64,000 bases of DNA. It comes from Bacillus sp. RAR_GA_16. Lineage in GTDB: Bacteria; Bacillota; Bacilli; Bacillales; Guptibacillaceae. Positions 9,769 through 18,887 of this stretch are shown here, piece after piece. The stretch's first letter is position 1, and each line of letters starts with the position of its first letter. The notes below the pieces were generated by a model. The model did no database searches. It saw only the letters and a program-made list of their open reading frames with translations, and was not told the origin of the DNA. Location: the NCBI RefSeq assembly GCF_020165985.1, contig NZ_JAIUKZ010000004.1, forward strand, positions 101,472 to 165,471, in the 5' to 3' direction. The translations under genes were made by a program, and so were the position numbers.

Positions 9769-10752
9769 ATGCCAGTTATTTCATATATTCAAGCGATAAC
9801 CCAGGCCTTGAGAGAAGAAATGCAGCGAGACGAGAAAGTTTTTGTTCTAGGCGAGGATGTTGGTGTTCGCGGTGGTGTTTTCCGCGCAACAGACGGACTT
9901 TATGATGAGTTTGGTGAACACCGTGTCATTGATACACCACTTGCAGAGTCAGCCATTGCTGGTGTTGGCATTGGAGCTGCGATGTACGGAATGAGACCAG
10001 TTGCAGAAATGCAGTTTGCTGATTTCATTATGCCGGCTGTTAACCAAATCGTATCCGAAGCAGCTAAAATTCGTTACCGCTCAAACAACGATTGGAATTG
10101 TCCAATTACGATTCGTGCGCCTTATGGTGGAGGTGTGCATGGCGCACTTTATCATTCACAATCTGTTGAAGCGCTTTTCGCTAATGTTCCTGGACTTAAA
10201 ATCGTGATGCCTTCAACTCCATATGATGCAAAAGGTTTGTTGAAAGCTGCCATTCGCGATAACGATCCGGTATTGTTTTTTGAGCATAAACGCGCGTATC
10301 GTTTGATCAAAGGCCAGGTACCTGAAGAAGAGTATACTCTTCCTATTGGTAAAGCGGATGTGAAACGTGAAGGTGACGATATTACTGTCATTACATACGG
10401 CTTAAGTGTTCACTTTGCTCTTCAAGCCGCAGAGAAGCTAGAAAAAGACGGTATTTCTGCACATGTTCTCGATCTTCGTACTGTTTATCCACTTGATCGT
10501 GAAGCAATCGTAGAAGCAGCCAAAAAGACTGGTAAAGTTCTTCTTGTCACGGAAGATAACAAAGAAGGAAGTATTATTAGTGAGGTTTCTGCGATTATTG
10601 CAGAAGAATGTCTTTTTGATCTTGATGCTCCAATTCAGCGCTTGGCAGGTCCAGATGTACCGGCTATGCCGTATTCTCCACCAATGGAGAAATACTTCAT
10701 GTTGAATCCGGATAAAGTAGAAAAAGCGATGCGTGAACTAGCAGAATACTAA
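9769..10752 (+). CDS. bkdAB: 2-oxoisovalerate dehydrogenase E1 beta
   Basis: A 327-residue transketolase-like subunit. N-terminal VFVLGEDVGVRGGVFRAT and RVIDTPLAESAIAG are hallmarks of E1 beta and contribute the glutamate that activates ThDP. The C-terminal transketolase domain is complete (VLDLRTVYPLD, VLLVTEDN). It forms the E1 heterotetramer with BkdAA. Confidence 0.95.
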   Translation: MPVISYIQAITQALREEMQRDEKVFVLGEDVGVRGGVFRATDGLYDEFGEHRVIDTPLAESAIAGVGIGAAMYGMRPVAEMQFADFIMPAVNQIVSEAAKIRYRSNNDWNCPITIRAPYGGGVHGALYHSQSVEALFANVPGLKIVMPSTPYDAKGLLKAAIRDNDPVLFFEHKRAYRLIKGQVPEEEYTLPIGKADVKREGDDITVITYGLSVHFALQAAEKLEKDGISAHVLDLRTVYPLDREAIVEAAKKTGKVLLVTEDNKEGSIISEVSAIIAEECLFDLDAPIQRLAGPDVPAMPYSPPMEKYFMLNPDKVEKAMRELAEY

Positions 10753-10779
10753 ACGATCGGAAGAAGCGGAGGGTTTATT

Positions 10780-12087
10780 GTGGCAGTTGAAAAAATACTG
10801 ATGCCTCAACTTGGAGAAAGTGTCACAGAAGGAACAATCGAAAAATGGCTCGTCGAAGTCGGTGATACGGTAAACAAATATGATCCAATTGCAGAGGTAA
10901 ATACAGATAAAGTGAATGCGGAGGTTCCTTCATCGTATACGGGAGTCATTAAAGAACTTGTGGCTGAAGAAGGCGATACGATCGAAGTTGGTGAACTCGT
11001 TTGTTATATCGATGTTGAAGGTGGAGCTGCTAAAGAAGAGAAGCAGGATGAATCAACAGGTCAACAGGCGATTGAAAACATATCTGAAGAAAAGAAAGAG
11101 CAGAATGAGGATCAGCCGATGAAACGTCGCTACTCACCAGCTGTTCTTCGTATGTCACAAGAAAATAATATCGACCTTGAACAGATTACCGGCTCTGGTA
11201 AAGGTGGGCGTATTACACGAAAAGATATCCAGAAGGTAATTGACTCAGGCGAAATTCCAGCGCCGAAGCAAGTACAAACTCCTGCTGAAAACAAAAAAGA
11301 AGAGACACGTGAAGCGCCAAAAGCACCAAAAGCTCCAGCCAAATCAGTTCCAGAAACGAAAGGTACTGATGTTCCTGTTGCAGATGGTGACATTGAAATT
11401 CCAGTAACAGGCGTTCGCCGTGCCATCGCGAACAATATGCTTCGTAGTAAGCACGAAGCTCCGCACGCATGGACAATGGTGGAAGTTGACGTAACGAATC
11501 TTGTTGAGTATCGCAATGGAATAAAAGATGATTTCAAGAAGAAAGAAGGATATGGTTTAACGTTCTTTGCTTTTTTCGTGAAAGCTGTCGTAGAGGCACT
11601 CAAAGAATTCCCTCAAATGAATTCAATGTGGGCCGGCGATAAAATTGTTCAGAAAAAAGATATTAATATTTCGATTGCAGTTGGTACAGATGAGTCGCTT
11701 TTCGTTCCGGTTATCAAGAATGCAGATGAAAAGTCAATTAAAGGCATAGCTCGTGAAGTGAAAGAGCTAGCACAAAAAGCAAAAACAGGTAAGCTAAAAG
11801 GCGAGGAAATGCAGGGTGGAACGTTCACTGTGAATAATACTGGCTCATTTGGCTCTGTACAATCTATGGGCATTATTAATTATCCGCAAGCTGCAATTCT
11901 TCAAGTTGAGAGCATTGTGAAGCGTCCGGTCGTTATGAACAACGGTATGATTGCTGTACGTGATATGGTTAACCTTTGCCTTTCTCTTGATCATAGAGTA
12001 CTTGATGGTATGATTTGCGGTAAGTTCCTTGCTCGAGTAAAAGAAAACCTAGAAACGATCTCAAAAGAAAATACTTCTGTCTATTAA
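10780..12087 (+). CDS. bkdB: Lipoamide acyltransferase E2 of the branched-chain keto-acid complex
   Basis: A 435-residue E2. A single lipoyl domain covers residues 1-77, with the lipoylated lysine K44 in NTDKVNAEV. An acidic/Gln linker is followed by the peripheral-subunit-binding domain at about 113-155 (RYSPAVLRMSQENN, GSGKGGRITRKDI). A Lys/Ala/Pro-rich linker leads to the catalytic domain (about 205-435) ending in DHRVLDG with catalytic H405. GTG start after GCGGAGGG. Last gene of the operon, followed by a terminator 6 bases after the stop. Confidence 0.95.
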   Translation: MAVEKILMPQLGESVTEGTIEKWLVEVGDTVNKYDPIAEVNTDKVNAEVPSSYTGVIKELVAEEGDTIEVGELVCYIDVEGGAAKEEKQDESTGQQAIENISEEKKEQNEDQPMKRRYSPAVLRMSQENNIDLEQITGSGKGGRITRKDIQKVIDSGEIPAPKQVQTPAENKKEETREAPKAPKAPAKSVPETKGTDVPVADGDIEIPVTGVRRAIANNMLRSKHEAPHAWTMVEVDVTNLVEYRNGIKDDFKKKEGYGLTFFAFFVKAVVEALKEFPQMNSMWAGDKIVQKKDINISIAVGTDESLFVPVIKNADEKSIKGIAREVKELAQKAKTGKLKGEEMQGGTFTVNNTGSFGSVQSMGIINYPQAAILQVESIVKRPVVMNNGMIAVRDMVNLCLSLDHRVLDGMICGKFLARVKENLETISKENTSVY

Positions 12088-12092
12088 TATGA

Positions 12093-12122
12093 ACAGCCAT
12101 CTTAAAGGATGGCTGTTTTTTA
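12093..12122 (+). terminator. Terminator of the bkd operon
   Basis: Arms ACAGCCATC and GATGGCTGT around a six-base loop, then a T-run. Confidence 0.88.
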
Positions 12123-12209
12123 AGATGGATGAAAGCGTTTCTTGGAAAAGTATCGTGATTCGCGATACAATAAGAAAGAAAGCGATTTGAATTAAGGGAG
12201 GAATATAGA

Positions 12210-12638
12210 ATGTCAATGGATTTTAATCTATTTATGAACGACGTTGTGGCAACAGCTCGTGAAGAGATCAAAGCAGCAGGATATAAAGAATTAACCACAC
12301 CTGAAGAGGTAGAAAAAGTTGTAACAAGCAAAGGTACAACGCTTGTGATGGTGAACTCTGTATGTGGCTGTGCAGGAGGCGTGGCACGTCCAGCTGCAAA
12401 GATGGCGATTACTAACGAGAAGACGCCTGACAATCTTGTAACGGTTTTTGCGGGACAGGATAAAGAAGCAACTGCAAAAGCGCGTTCATACTTTACTGGA
12501 TTTGCGCCATCTTCACCTTCATTTGCTATTTTAAAAGATGGAGAAATCATTAATATGGTAGAACGTCATGAGATTGAAGGAAGTGACCCTGAAGAAGTTT
12601 CTGGCATGTTACAATATTTATTCAATAAATATTGCTAA
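12210..12638 (+). CDS. brxB: Bacilliredoxin BrxB family protein
   Basis: A 142-residue thioredoxin-fold protein of the BrxA/BrxB (YphP/YqiW) family, with the characteristic CGC active site (C52, C54) in NSVCGCAGG. In Bacillus these proteins remove bacillithiol from oxidised proteins. The protein also ends in a cysteine (FNKYC). Ribosome site GGGAGG. It stands alone between two terminators, in the same place next to bkdB as yqiW of B. subtilis. Confidence 0.9.
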   Translation: MSMDFNLFMNDVVATAREEIKAAGYKELTTPEEVEKVVTSKGTTLVMVNSVCGCAGGVARPAAKMAITNEKTPDNLVTVFAGQDKEATAKARSYFTGFAPSSPSFAILKDGEIINMVERHEIEGSDPEEVSGMLQYLFNKYC

Positions 12639-12650
12639 TCATGATAAATC

Positions 12651-12682
12651 AGCATTCGGCATTTTGCCGGGTGCTTTTTTTT
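12651..12682 (+). terminator. brxB terminator
   Basis: Stem AGCA..CGGC with GCCG..TGCT followed by eight T residues. Confidence 0.85.
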
Positions 12683-12832
12683 ATGCTCTATGCATGTAGT
12701 ATTCATTCTCAAATTCATGACAGAAACGAAAATAAAGTGTTTTATTGTAATATTAACAGAATTAACTGAAAAAACTTACTTTTATTTATATAAAATTATA
12801 TGAATAAAAATGTAGAATGTATATGGAATGTC

Positions 12833-12841
12833 TGGTATAGT
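12833..12841 (+). promoter_or_regulatory. Possible extended -10 promoter of the ABC transporter operon
   Basis: TGG followed by TATAGT forms an extended -10 element 52 bases before artP. No good -35 is seen. A weak CodY-like stretch (AATTAACTGAAAAAA at 12760-12774, four mismatches to the consensus) lies upstream. Confidence 0.3.
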
Positions 12842-12892
12842 GATTAATATACAAGAAAACGAATTATTATACATTTATCAGGGGGAATAAAA

Positions 12893-13691
12893 ATGAAAAA
12901 AAATTGGTTCATCATCATCGCAGGATTATTTATGTTAATCGGACTTGCTGCGTGTGGCACTTCAAATGAAGGTGCAAAGAGTGGAGATGAAGGGGAATCA
13001 GGAAAAACACTTGTCATGGGAACTTCAGCTGATTATCCGCCATTTGAATATATTGATTCTGCTCAGGGAGAAGAGATTATCGGATTTGATGTGGATATCG
13101 CTAACTATATTGCAAAAGAGTTAGGTTATAACGTTGAAATCAAGGACATGGATTTTAGTGGACTTATTACGGCATTAAGTAGTGAGCGTGTCGATTTGGT
13201 ACTTGCGGGAATGACACCTACAGATGAACGTAAGGAAAATGTAGATTTCTCAAATATTTATTATTCAGCTAACCACATGATCTTATCGTCAAAAGATAAC
13301 GAAATGGTAAAGCCTGAAGATCTTGATGGAGCAAAGGTAGGGGTACAGCTCGGTTCCATTCAAGAAGACAAAGCTAACGAATTAAAAGATAGTGGTATTG
13401 ATATGGAAATCATGACGCTAAATCGTATCCCAGAACTGATTCAAGAACTTAAATCAGGACGTTATGATGCCATTATTATTGAAGATACTGTCGCAAAAGG
13501 CTACTTAGAAAGTAATGACGATCTATCTGGTGAAAATCTTCCTAATACAGAAGAGGCGGGAATCAGCTGTCGCTTTCCCGAAAGATAGTGAGTTAACTGA
13601 AGAATTTAACGAAGTGATTAAAGAAATGAAAGACAATGGGAAGATGGACGAGCTTATTCAGAAATGGTTTGGTCAAGAGACAGTAGAATAA
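12893..13691 (+). pseudogene. artP: Amino-acid (probably arginine) ABC transporter substrate-binding protein, frameshifted
   Basis: Lipoprotein signal with lipobox LAAC near residue 20, then a family-3 solute-binding fold (TSADYPPFEYID, GFDVDIANYIAKELGY, AGMTPTDERKENVDFS). The first frame stops at 13588 after a non-homologous tail. The frame that begins VAFPKDSELTEEFNEV and ends WFGQETVE (stop 13689-13691) supplies the missing C-terminal lobe. The break is at GAATC, 13560-13564; dropping one base to give GATC yields a normal 265-residue protein. Synteny with artPQR (yqiXYZ) next to brxB suggests arginine, but the ligand cannot be read from sequence. Probably functional if the frameshift is a sequencing error. 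Confidence 0.85.
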
Positions 13692-13717
13692 CATCTTAGA
13701 AGAAAGGATGAAGAGGC

Positions 13718-14377
13718 ATGAATTTGGATTTTGGTCAATTCGTGCCTAATATTCCATACATCCTGCAAGGAATATTGGTCACGTTAAAATTTGTTAGTGT
13801 TTCAGCAATCGTAGGGTTTGCACTTGGTACAATTCTCGCTTTATTTAAAATCGGACGAGTAAAGATTCTTAGTTGGGTAGCGGATGCTTATACATCTGTT
13901 TTCAGAGGTACCCCTCTTATTTTACAGCTATTATTATTTTATCATGCAACACCTCAGTTAACAGGGTATGATATTTCCGCTTTTGAAGCTGGAGTTCTCT
14001 CATTTGGATTAAATTCTGCGGCCTATATATCAGAGATAATACGCGCAGGAATTCGTGCGGTAGACAGTGGACAAAATGAAGCGGCAGCTGCCCTGGGCAT
14101 ACCATATCGACCAATGATGAAGGATATTATTTTGCCGCAGGCTATGAAAAACATTTTACCTGCCCTGATGAATGAGTTTATTACCTTAACAAAAGAATCT
14201 GCAATTGTCTCTGTTATTGGTGTATTTGATATCATGAGACGTAGTCAAATAGTGGCTGCTGAGAAATTCAAATACTTTGAACCTTTGCTGATCGCCGGAA
14301 TCATTTACTATGTACTCGTTATGGTGTTAACCCTAGTAGGTAAATTAGTCGAAAGGAGAATGAGTCGGAGTGATTAA
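13718..14377 (+). CDS. artQ: Polar amino-acid ABC transporter permease
   Basis: A 219-residue inner-membrane permease of the HisMQ type with about five hydrophobic segments. The conserved EAA loop reads [22 protein letters not shown], and the N-terminal family motif ([16 protein letters not shown]) and [18 protein letters not shown] are present. It starts 26 bases after the substrate-binding gene and overlaps the ATPase gene by 8 bases. With those two it forms a complete importer. Confidence 0.92.
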   Translation: MNLDFGQFVPNIPYILQGILVTLKFVSVSAIVGFALGTILALFKIGRVKILSWVADAYTSVFRGTPLILQLLLFYHATPQLTGYDISAFEAGVLSFGLNSAAYISEIIRAGIRAVDSGQNEAAAALGIPYRPMMKDIILPQAMKNILPALMNEFITLTKESAIVSVIGVFDIMRRSQIVAAEKFKYFEPLLIAGIIYYVLVMVLTLVGKLVERRMSRSD

Positions 14378-15092
14378 AGTAGAGAATCTTCACAAAAAAT
14401 TTGGGAAAAATGAAGTGTTGAGTGGTATTCATACATCGATTCAAAAAGGTGAAGTAGTGGCGATCGTTGGGCCATCTGGATCTGGTAAGTCGACTCTTCT
14501 TCGCTGTATGAACCAACTCGAACAAGTAAGTTCAGGTACGATTTGGGTGAACGATAAACAACTAACGGACCCTTCAACTAATATTATGCAGTTACGTCAG
14601 TCGATTGGAATGGTGTTTCAACATTTTCATCTCTTTCCACATAAAACGGTGCTAGAAAACCTAATCTATGCACCGATGAAGGTGAAAGGGTTAAAGCGTA
14701 ACATAGCTGAGAAAAAAGCTTATGAACTTCTTGAGCAAGTTGGTCTTTCGATAAAAGCAAATGAATACCCTAAACGATTGTCTGGCGGACAAAAGCAGCG
14801 TGTTGCTATTGCAAGGGCGCTAGCAATGGAGCCTGAATATATGTTGTTTGATGAGCCTACTTCTGCACTCGATCCAGAGATGGTGAACGAAGTACTTGAT
14901 GTAATGAAGGATCTTGGCAAATCGGGAATGACAATGGTTATTGTGACACATGAAATGGCGTTCGCAAGAGAAGCGGCAGATCGGATTCTATTTTTAGATG
15001 GAGGAAAGCTTGTTGAGGATAGTGTACCTTCCGCATTTTTTAATAATCCTCAAACGGATCGAGCAAAAGCGTTTCTAGATAAAGTATTGTAA
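14370..15092 (+). CDS. artR: Polar amino-acid ABC transporter ATP-binding protein
   Basis: A 240-residue ABC ATPase with Walker [10 protein letters not shown], signature [15 protein letters not shown], Walker [15 protein letters not shown] and switch histidine in VTHEM. The GTG start overlaps the permease gene, showing translational coupling. Energises the artPQ importer. Confidence 0.94.
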   Translation: MIKVENLHKKFGKNEVLSGIHTSIQKGEVVAIVGPSGSGKSTLLRCMNQLEQVSSGTIWVNDKQLTDPSTNIMQLRQSIGMVFQHFHLFPHKTVLENLIYAPMKVKGLKRNIAEKKAYELLEQVGLSIKANEYPKRLSGGQKQRVAIARALAMEPEYMLFDEPTSALDPEMVNEVLDVMKDLGKSGMTMVIVTHEMAFAREAADRILFLDGGKLVEDSVPSAFFNNPQTDRAKAFLDKVL

Positions 15093-15118
15093 AGTGGACA
15101 TTCGTGTTCACTTTTTTT
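15092..15118 (+). terminator. Terminator of the ABC transporter operon
   Basis: AAGTGgACA pairs with TGTtCACTT and is followed by seven T residues. It starts at the stop codon. Confidence 0.75.
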
Positions 15119-15172
15119 GTCTTTAAATACAAAATCGGGCTTCCTATATAAGTATTATAAGAAAAATTATGA

Positions 15173-15186
15173 TGAAAGCGTTCTTA
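15173..15186 (+). promoter_or_regulatory. Possible CcpA cre site upstream of the UPF0421 gene
   Basis: TGAAAGCGTTCTTA differs at one position from the cre consensus TGWNANCGNTNWCA. It lies about 110 bases before the start codon. Candidate only. Confidence 0.3.
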
Positions 15187-15284
15187 AAATGAATTTAACT
15201 GTTCAATCAAGAGAAAATGGTTTAGACTCTGTTAATTGAAGGATATTAAAGAAGTAACTCTTTTTGTGGAAGGAAGAATCATTA

Positions 15285-16253
15285 TTGAAAGTGAAAATTG
15301 GTTATCGGACATTAAAAACAGCAATAGGAACAGGGGTTGCCATCACAATAGCGCAGCTTTTCTCTCTAGATAACTATGTTTCGGCAGGTATTTTAACAAT
15401 TCTTTGTATTAAACCTACAACTAAACGGTCATTTCGAAGTTCATGGGAACGATTTTTGGCTTGTTTACTTGGTATTGTATTTAGCGCGGTGTTTTTTGAA
15501 GGGATTGGTTATACGCCATTTAGCATTTCGCTATTGTTGCTTTTCTTTATTCCGGTAGTTGTTGCGATTAAGGCAACGGAAGGCGTTATTACAAGTTCAG
15601 TTATCATTCTCCATATTTACAATTTTAATAATGTGAGTTGGGAAATAGTGTGGAATGAAGTAGCGATTATTGTGATCGGAATAGGTGTGGCGCTTTTATT
15701 TAATTTGTATATGCCAAGTCTCGAAAAAGATTTAATGAAAATTAGAAAACAAATCGAAGAAAAATTTTCTTTAATTTTGATGGAATATGCGGTTTATCTT
15801 CGCGAAGGTGAAAGTAGCTGGGATGGGAAAGAGATTATCGAAGTAGAAGATTTACTTCAGCATGCGAAGAATCTTGCGCTTAAAGATATTGAAAACCATA
15901 TGTTGCGTGATGATGATAAGTATTATGTTTATTTCAAAATGCGTGAAAAGCAGTTTGCCATCTTAGAGCGAGTCCTTCCTATAATTTCATCACTAGATCA
16001 AACGTATCTACATGGTCGCACAATGGCTGATTTTATGGAGAAGCTAAGTCGTTCTGTTAAACCGCAAAATACCGCGAATGTCTTCCTTGAAGAACTAGAA
16101 ACGATGCGTGAAGAATTTAGAAATTCCCCATTGCCAGCCGATCGTGCCGAGTTTGAAACACGTTCAGCCCTTTTATATTTTTTAAATGAAGTTGAACAAT
16201 ACCTGTTATTAAAACGTTATTTTAAACCAGGGGCTTTTTCAAAAGCTGAATGA
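15285..16253 (+). CDS. yqjA: Aromatic acid exporter/UPF0421 family membrane protein (YqjA-like)
   Basis: A protein of about 322 residues with four to five N-terminal hydrophobic helices (residues ~10-130) and a soluble helical C-terminal half. This is the architecture of the UPF0421/ArAE-type family. The TTG start at 15285 is preferred because GGAAGGAAG lies 8 bases upstream; the open frame continues upstream to another TTG at 15264. Synteny (after artPQR, before an L,D-transpeptidase) matches yqjA-yqjB of B. subtilis. Substrate not evident. Confidence 0.8.
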   Translation: MKVKIGYRTLKTAIGTGVAITIAQLFSLDNYVSAGILTILCIKPTTKRSFRSSWERFLACLLGIVFSAVFFEGIGYTPFSISLLLLFFIPVVVAIKATEGVITSSVIILHIYNFNNVSWEIVWNEVAIIVIGIGVALLFNLYMPSLEKDLMKIRKQIEEKFSLILMEYAVYLREGESSWDGKEIIEVEDLLQHAKNLALKDIENHMLRDDDKYYVYFKMREKQFAILERVLPIISSLDQTYLHGRTMADFMEKLSRSVKPQNTANVFLEELETMREEFRNSPLPADRAEFETRSALLYFLNEVEQYLLLKRYFKPGAFSKAE

Positions 16254-16299
16254 ATTTGATAAATGGATGCATGATAGAGAGTAAAAGGAGTGAAACATT

Positions 16300-16845
16300 T
16301 TGGTTTCTCTCATGGTAACATTGTATTTGTCAGCATCCATTCTCTTCCCTTTCGGTACCCATCCAAATCCTGGAGATCCGTTTCTTATCGTAAATAAGAA
16401 GACGAATGAATTAGCATATGTGGATGAGAATAAAGTACAGCGTGTTTTATCTGTAGCCACAGGTAAAAGTGTCGATCAAACGCCAGAAGGTCTCTTTACG
16501 ATAATTGTAAAAGCTGAAAATCCTTATTACAGAAAGAAAAATATTGAAGGTGGAGTGAAAGAAAATCCTCTTGGTACAAGGTGGATTGGTTTCGACGCAA
16601 AAGAAACCAATGGGCGGATTTACGGGGTCCATGGGACAAATCATCCGAATTCCATTGGTAAATATACAACTGCTGGGTGTATCCGTCTCTTAAATGAAGA
16701 AGTGGAAGCTCTCTTTGAACACATACCAGTAGGCGCTAAAATTCTTATTACCGCAAGTGATCAATCATTTGATGAATTGGCAAAAAAAGCTGGAGCGATA
16801 GAAAAACGCTTTGATGAGGATCAAAAAGAAGAAGCCGTCAATTGA
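16300..16845 (+). CDS. L,D-transpeptidase (YkuD domain), YqjB-like
   Basis: A 181-residue protein with a short N-terminal hydrophobic segment (about 1-17), probably an export signal or anchor. A YkuD catalytic domain follows: FLIVNKKTNELAYVDEN at the start, PEGLFTI, and the active-site stretch GVHGTNHPNSIGK..TTAGCIRL with the catalytic cysteine. The usual SHGC reads TAGC, so the His before Gly is Ala; Ala variants occur in some Bacillus homologues. It would cross-link or modify peptidoglycan outside the membrane. The TTG start has AAAAGGAG upstream. The stop codon lies inside its terminator. Confidence 0.85.
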   Translation: MVSLMVTLYLSASILFPFGTHPNPGDPFLIVNKKTNELAYVDENKVQRVLSVATGKSVDQTPEGLFTIIVKAENPYYRKKNIEGGVKENPLGTRWIGFDAKETNGRIYGVHGTNHPNSIGKYTTAGCIRLLNEEVEALFEHIPVGAKILITASDQSFDELAKKAGAIEKRFDEDQKEEAVN

Positions 16846-16860
16846 CAGCTTCTTTTTTTT
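16825..16860 (+). terminator. Terminator containing the L,D-transpeptidase stop codon
   Basis: AAAGAAGC pairs with GCTTCTTT, with an inner GTCAATTGAC palindrome, and eight T residues follow. The TGA stop is in the hairpin. Confidence 0.75.
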
Positions 16861-16903
16861 TGATCGTTTATTGTCTTTCTTAATTGCTACTCAATAAAGG
16901 GTT

Positions 16904-16996
16904 CTAAAACAACATCGCTGTTGCTCCAGCAAATAAACTAAGAAGCAACGAAATAATCATAATATAAACGACGATCTTTGTAGCTTTACGAGGCAT
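16904..16996 (-). CDS. prli42: Stressosome-associated micro-protein Prli42
   Basis: A 30-residue protein, MPRKATKIVVYIMIISLL at its start: a short basic N-terminus followed by a single membrane helix. This fits the Prli42 family, which anchors the stressosome protein RsbR in Firmicutes such as Listeria. Ribosome site GGGAGGG lies 7 bases before the ATG. It sits alone in the 360-base gap between the L,D-transpeptidase and mutase genes. Identification rests on length, topology and the basic-helix pattern. Confidence 0.8.
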   Translation of the reverse strand: MPRKATKIVVYIMIISLLLSLFAGATAMLF

Positions 16997-17111
16997 GAGA
17001 GTCCCTCCCAAAATAAGCATTCTATCGTTATTTTACATTGATTTGGTAGGTTGAACAAGGCAATCCTTTAGGAAACTGGAATGTATATCGACAAATTTTT
17101 CGGTTTTAGAA

Positions 17112-17125
17112 GGAAAACGCTTACT
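17112..17125 (+). promoter_or_regulatory. Possible CcpA cre site upstream of the methylmalonyl-CoA cluster
   Basis: GGAAAACGCTTACT matches the cre consensus except at the two outermost positions and lies 81 bases before the mutase gene. Catabolite control of propionyl-CoA use would make sense but is inferred. Confidence 0.35.
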
Positions 17126-17205
17126 TTATCCAGAATGAGATATAAGTTAGACATCTAAATTTCACTTATATTCAAATAGCGTAAGACTACCAGGGAGGAA
17201 TGGGG

Positions 17206-18864
17206 ATGACGACAGAGAAGAAAGATTTTCAAACACAGTTTGAGGAGTGGAAAGCACTAACTGAAAAGCTAATTGAAAAATTTCCGGAGAAGAAAGAAGC
17301 CTTTAAGACAAGCTCTGGAATTGATATAGCTCGTCTAGGACATCCTGAAAGTTTGGATGAGAACTATATGGAGAAATTGGGATTACCAGGACAATATCCC
17401 TATACGAGAGGGATTCAACCAACGATGTATCGAGGTCGAACGTGGACAATGAGGCAGTATGCCGGGTTTGGATCGGCTGAAGAAACGAACCGACGCTTTC
17501 GGTATTTACTTGATCAAGGTCAAACTGGACTATCTGTTGCCTTCGATCTTCCTACACAGATCGGCTATGATTCGGACGATATGATGGCGAAGGGGGAAGT
17601 TGGTAAGGTTGGCGTCGCCATTGATTCACTCGATGATATGGAAGCGCTTTTACGAGATATTCCTCTTGATAAAGTTAGCACATCGATGACGATTAATGCA
17701 CCTGCTTCTGTTTTGCTCGCAATGTATATTGTTGTTGCAGAAAAGCAGGGAGTGTCACAAGCACAAATTTCAGGAACAATCCAAAATGACATTTTAAAAG
17801 AATATATTGCTAGGGGGACATATATTTTTCCGCCTAAACCTTCGATGAGATTAATTACAGATATCTTTGCTTATTGTGCTGAGAACGTCCCGCGATGGAA
17901 TACGATTAGTATATCTGGTTATCACATTAGAGAAGCAGGATCGACTGCAGCTCAGGAACTAGCATTTACGATTGCGAACGGCATTGCTTATGTTGATGCA
18001 GCAATTGAAGCGGGTTTAAAAGTTGATGATTTTGCGCCACGACTTGCGTTCTTTTTTAATGGACATAATCAATTTCTTGAAGAAGTTGCGAAATTTAGAG
18101 CAGCCAGAAGAATTTGGGCTAAGATTATGAAAGAACGCTACGGTGCAAAAAAAACGAAAAGCTTACAGCTACGCTTTCACACTCAAGTTGCTGGATCTAC
18201 GTTAACAGCGCAGCAGCCGGATAACAATATTGTTCGGGTAACCATTCAAGCACTTGCAGCTGTTCTTGGAGGAACTCAGAGTCTTCATACAAATGCGAAG
18301 GATGAAGCCTTAGCGTTACCTACGGAAGATTCGGCACGGATAGCTCTTCGAACACAGCAAATTATTGCAAACGAAAGCGGCGTAACGGATACGGTTGATC
18401 CCCTTGGAGGTTCTTATTTTATAGAGAATTTAACTGATCAGTTGGAAACATATGTCTTTGAATACATTCGAAAGATTGATGATATGGGCGGGGCAGTATC
18501 CGCTGTTGAACAGGGGTATATGCAGAGAGAAATTCACCAGGCGGCATATGAGACGCAGAAGAAAATTGAGAGCGGTGAAGAAGTCGTCGTGGGAATGAAT
18601 CAATACAAGTTAGATGATGAGCCTAAGCCGGAGTTACACCGTATTGATCCCGAGCTACAACGTAAACAAATCGAAAAGTTGGAGACCTTACGTACGAAAA
18701 GAGACCAACGTCGAGTGAGCGCTCGGTTGGAAGAATTAAGGGCTGGTGCTAAGGGAACGAGCAACTTAATGCCACTTATTATCAATTGTGTTCGAGATTA
18801 TTGCACAGTGGGTGAAATCTGTGGGATCCTTCGGGAAGAATTTGGTGAATATACTGGAATCTAA
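17206..18864 (+). CDS. Methylmalonyl-CoA mutase, large (catalytic) subunit
   Basis: A 552-residue acyl-CoA mutase catalytic subunit lacking its own B12-binding domain. [18 protein letters not shown] and [18 protein letters not shown] mark the TIM barrel. The arginine in [13 protein letters not shown] corresponds to the residue that binds the substrate carboxylate in methylmalonyl-CoA mutase (isobutyryl-CoA mutases have Gln there). It converts (R)-methylmalonyl-CoA to succinyl-CoA with adenosylcobalamin. Start at 17206 because GGGAGG lies 7 bases upstream. The B12 domain is encoded by the next gene. No MeaB-type chaperone is seen nearby. Confidence 0.9.
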   Translation: MTTEKKDFQTQFEEWKALTEKLIEKFPEKKEAFKTSSGIDIARLGHPESLDENYMEKLGLPGQYPYTRGIQPTMYRGRTWTMRQYAGFGSAEETNRRFRYLLDQGQTGLSVAFDLPTQIGYDSDDMMAKGEVGKVGVAIDSLDDMEALLRDIPLDKVSTSMTINAPASVLLAMYIVVAEKQGVSQAQISGTIQNDILKEYIARGTYIFPPKPSMRLITDIFAYCAENVPRWNTISISGYHIREAGSTAAQELAFTIANGIAYVDAAIEAGLKVDDFAPRLAFFFNGHNQFLEEVAKFRAARRIWAKIMKERYGAKKTKSLQLRFHTQVAGSTLTAQQPDNNIVRVTIQALAAVLGGTQSLHTNAKDEALALPTEDSARIALRTQQIIANESGVTDTVDPLGGSYFIENLTDQLETYVFEYIRKIDDMGGAVSAVEQGYMQREIHQAAYETQKKIESGEEVVVGMNQYKLDDEPKPELHRIDPELQRKQIEKLETLRTKRDQRRVSARLEELRAGAKGTSNLMPLIINCVRDYCTVGEICGILREEFGEYTGI

Positions 18865-18887
18865 ACAAATGGGGAGTGGAGAAAGAC

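Noticed and set aside
11130..11603. Antisense open frame of 157 codons in bkdB
   Set aside because: Shadow of the E2 linker and catalytic domain; no ribosome site or protein signature.
12130..12143. cre-like TGAAAGCGTTTCTT upstream of brxB
   Set aside because: The right half does not match the CcpA consensus (three mismatches).
12760..12774. CodY box upstream of artP
   Set aside because: Four mismatches to AATTTTCWGAAAATT; too weak to list as a site.
13556..13570. Programmed ribosomal frameshifting as the explanation for the split genes
   Set aside because: No slippery heptamer followed by a pseudoknot is seen, the genes are unrelated families in which such recoding is not known, and the common factor is the GAATC/GATTC pentamer.
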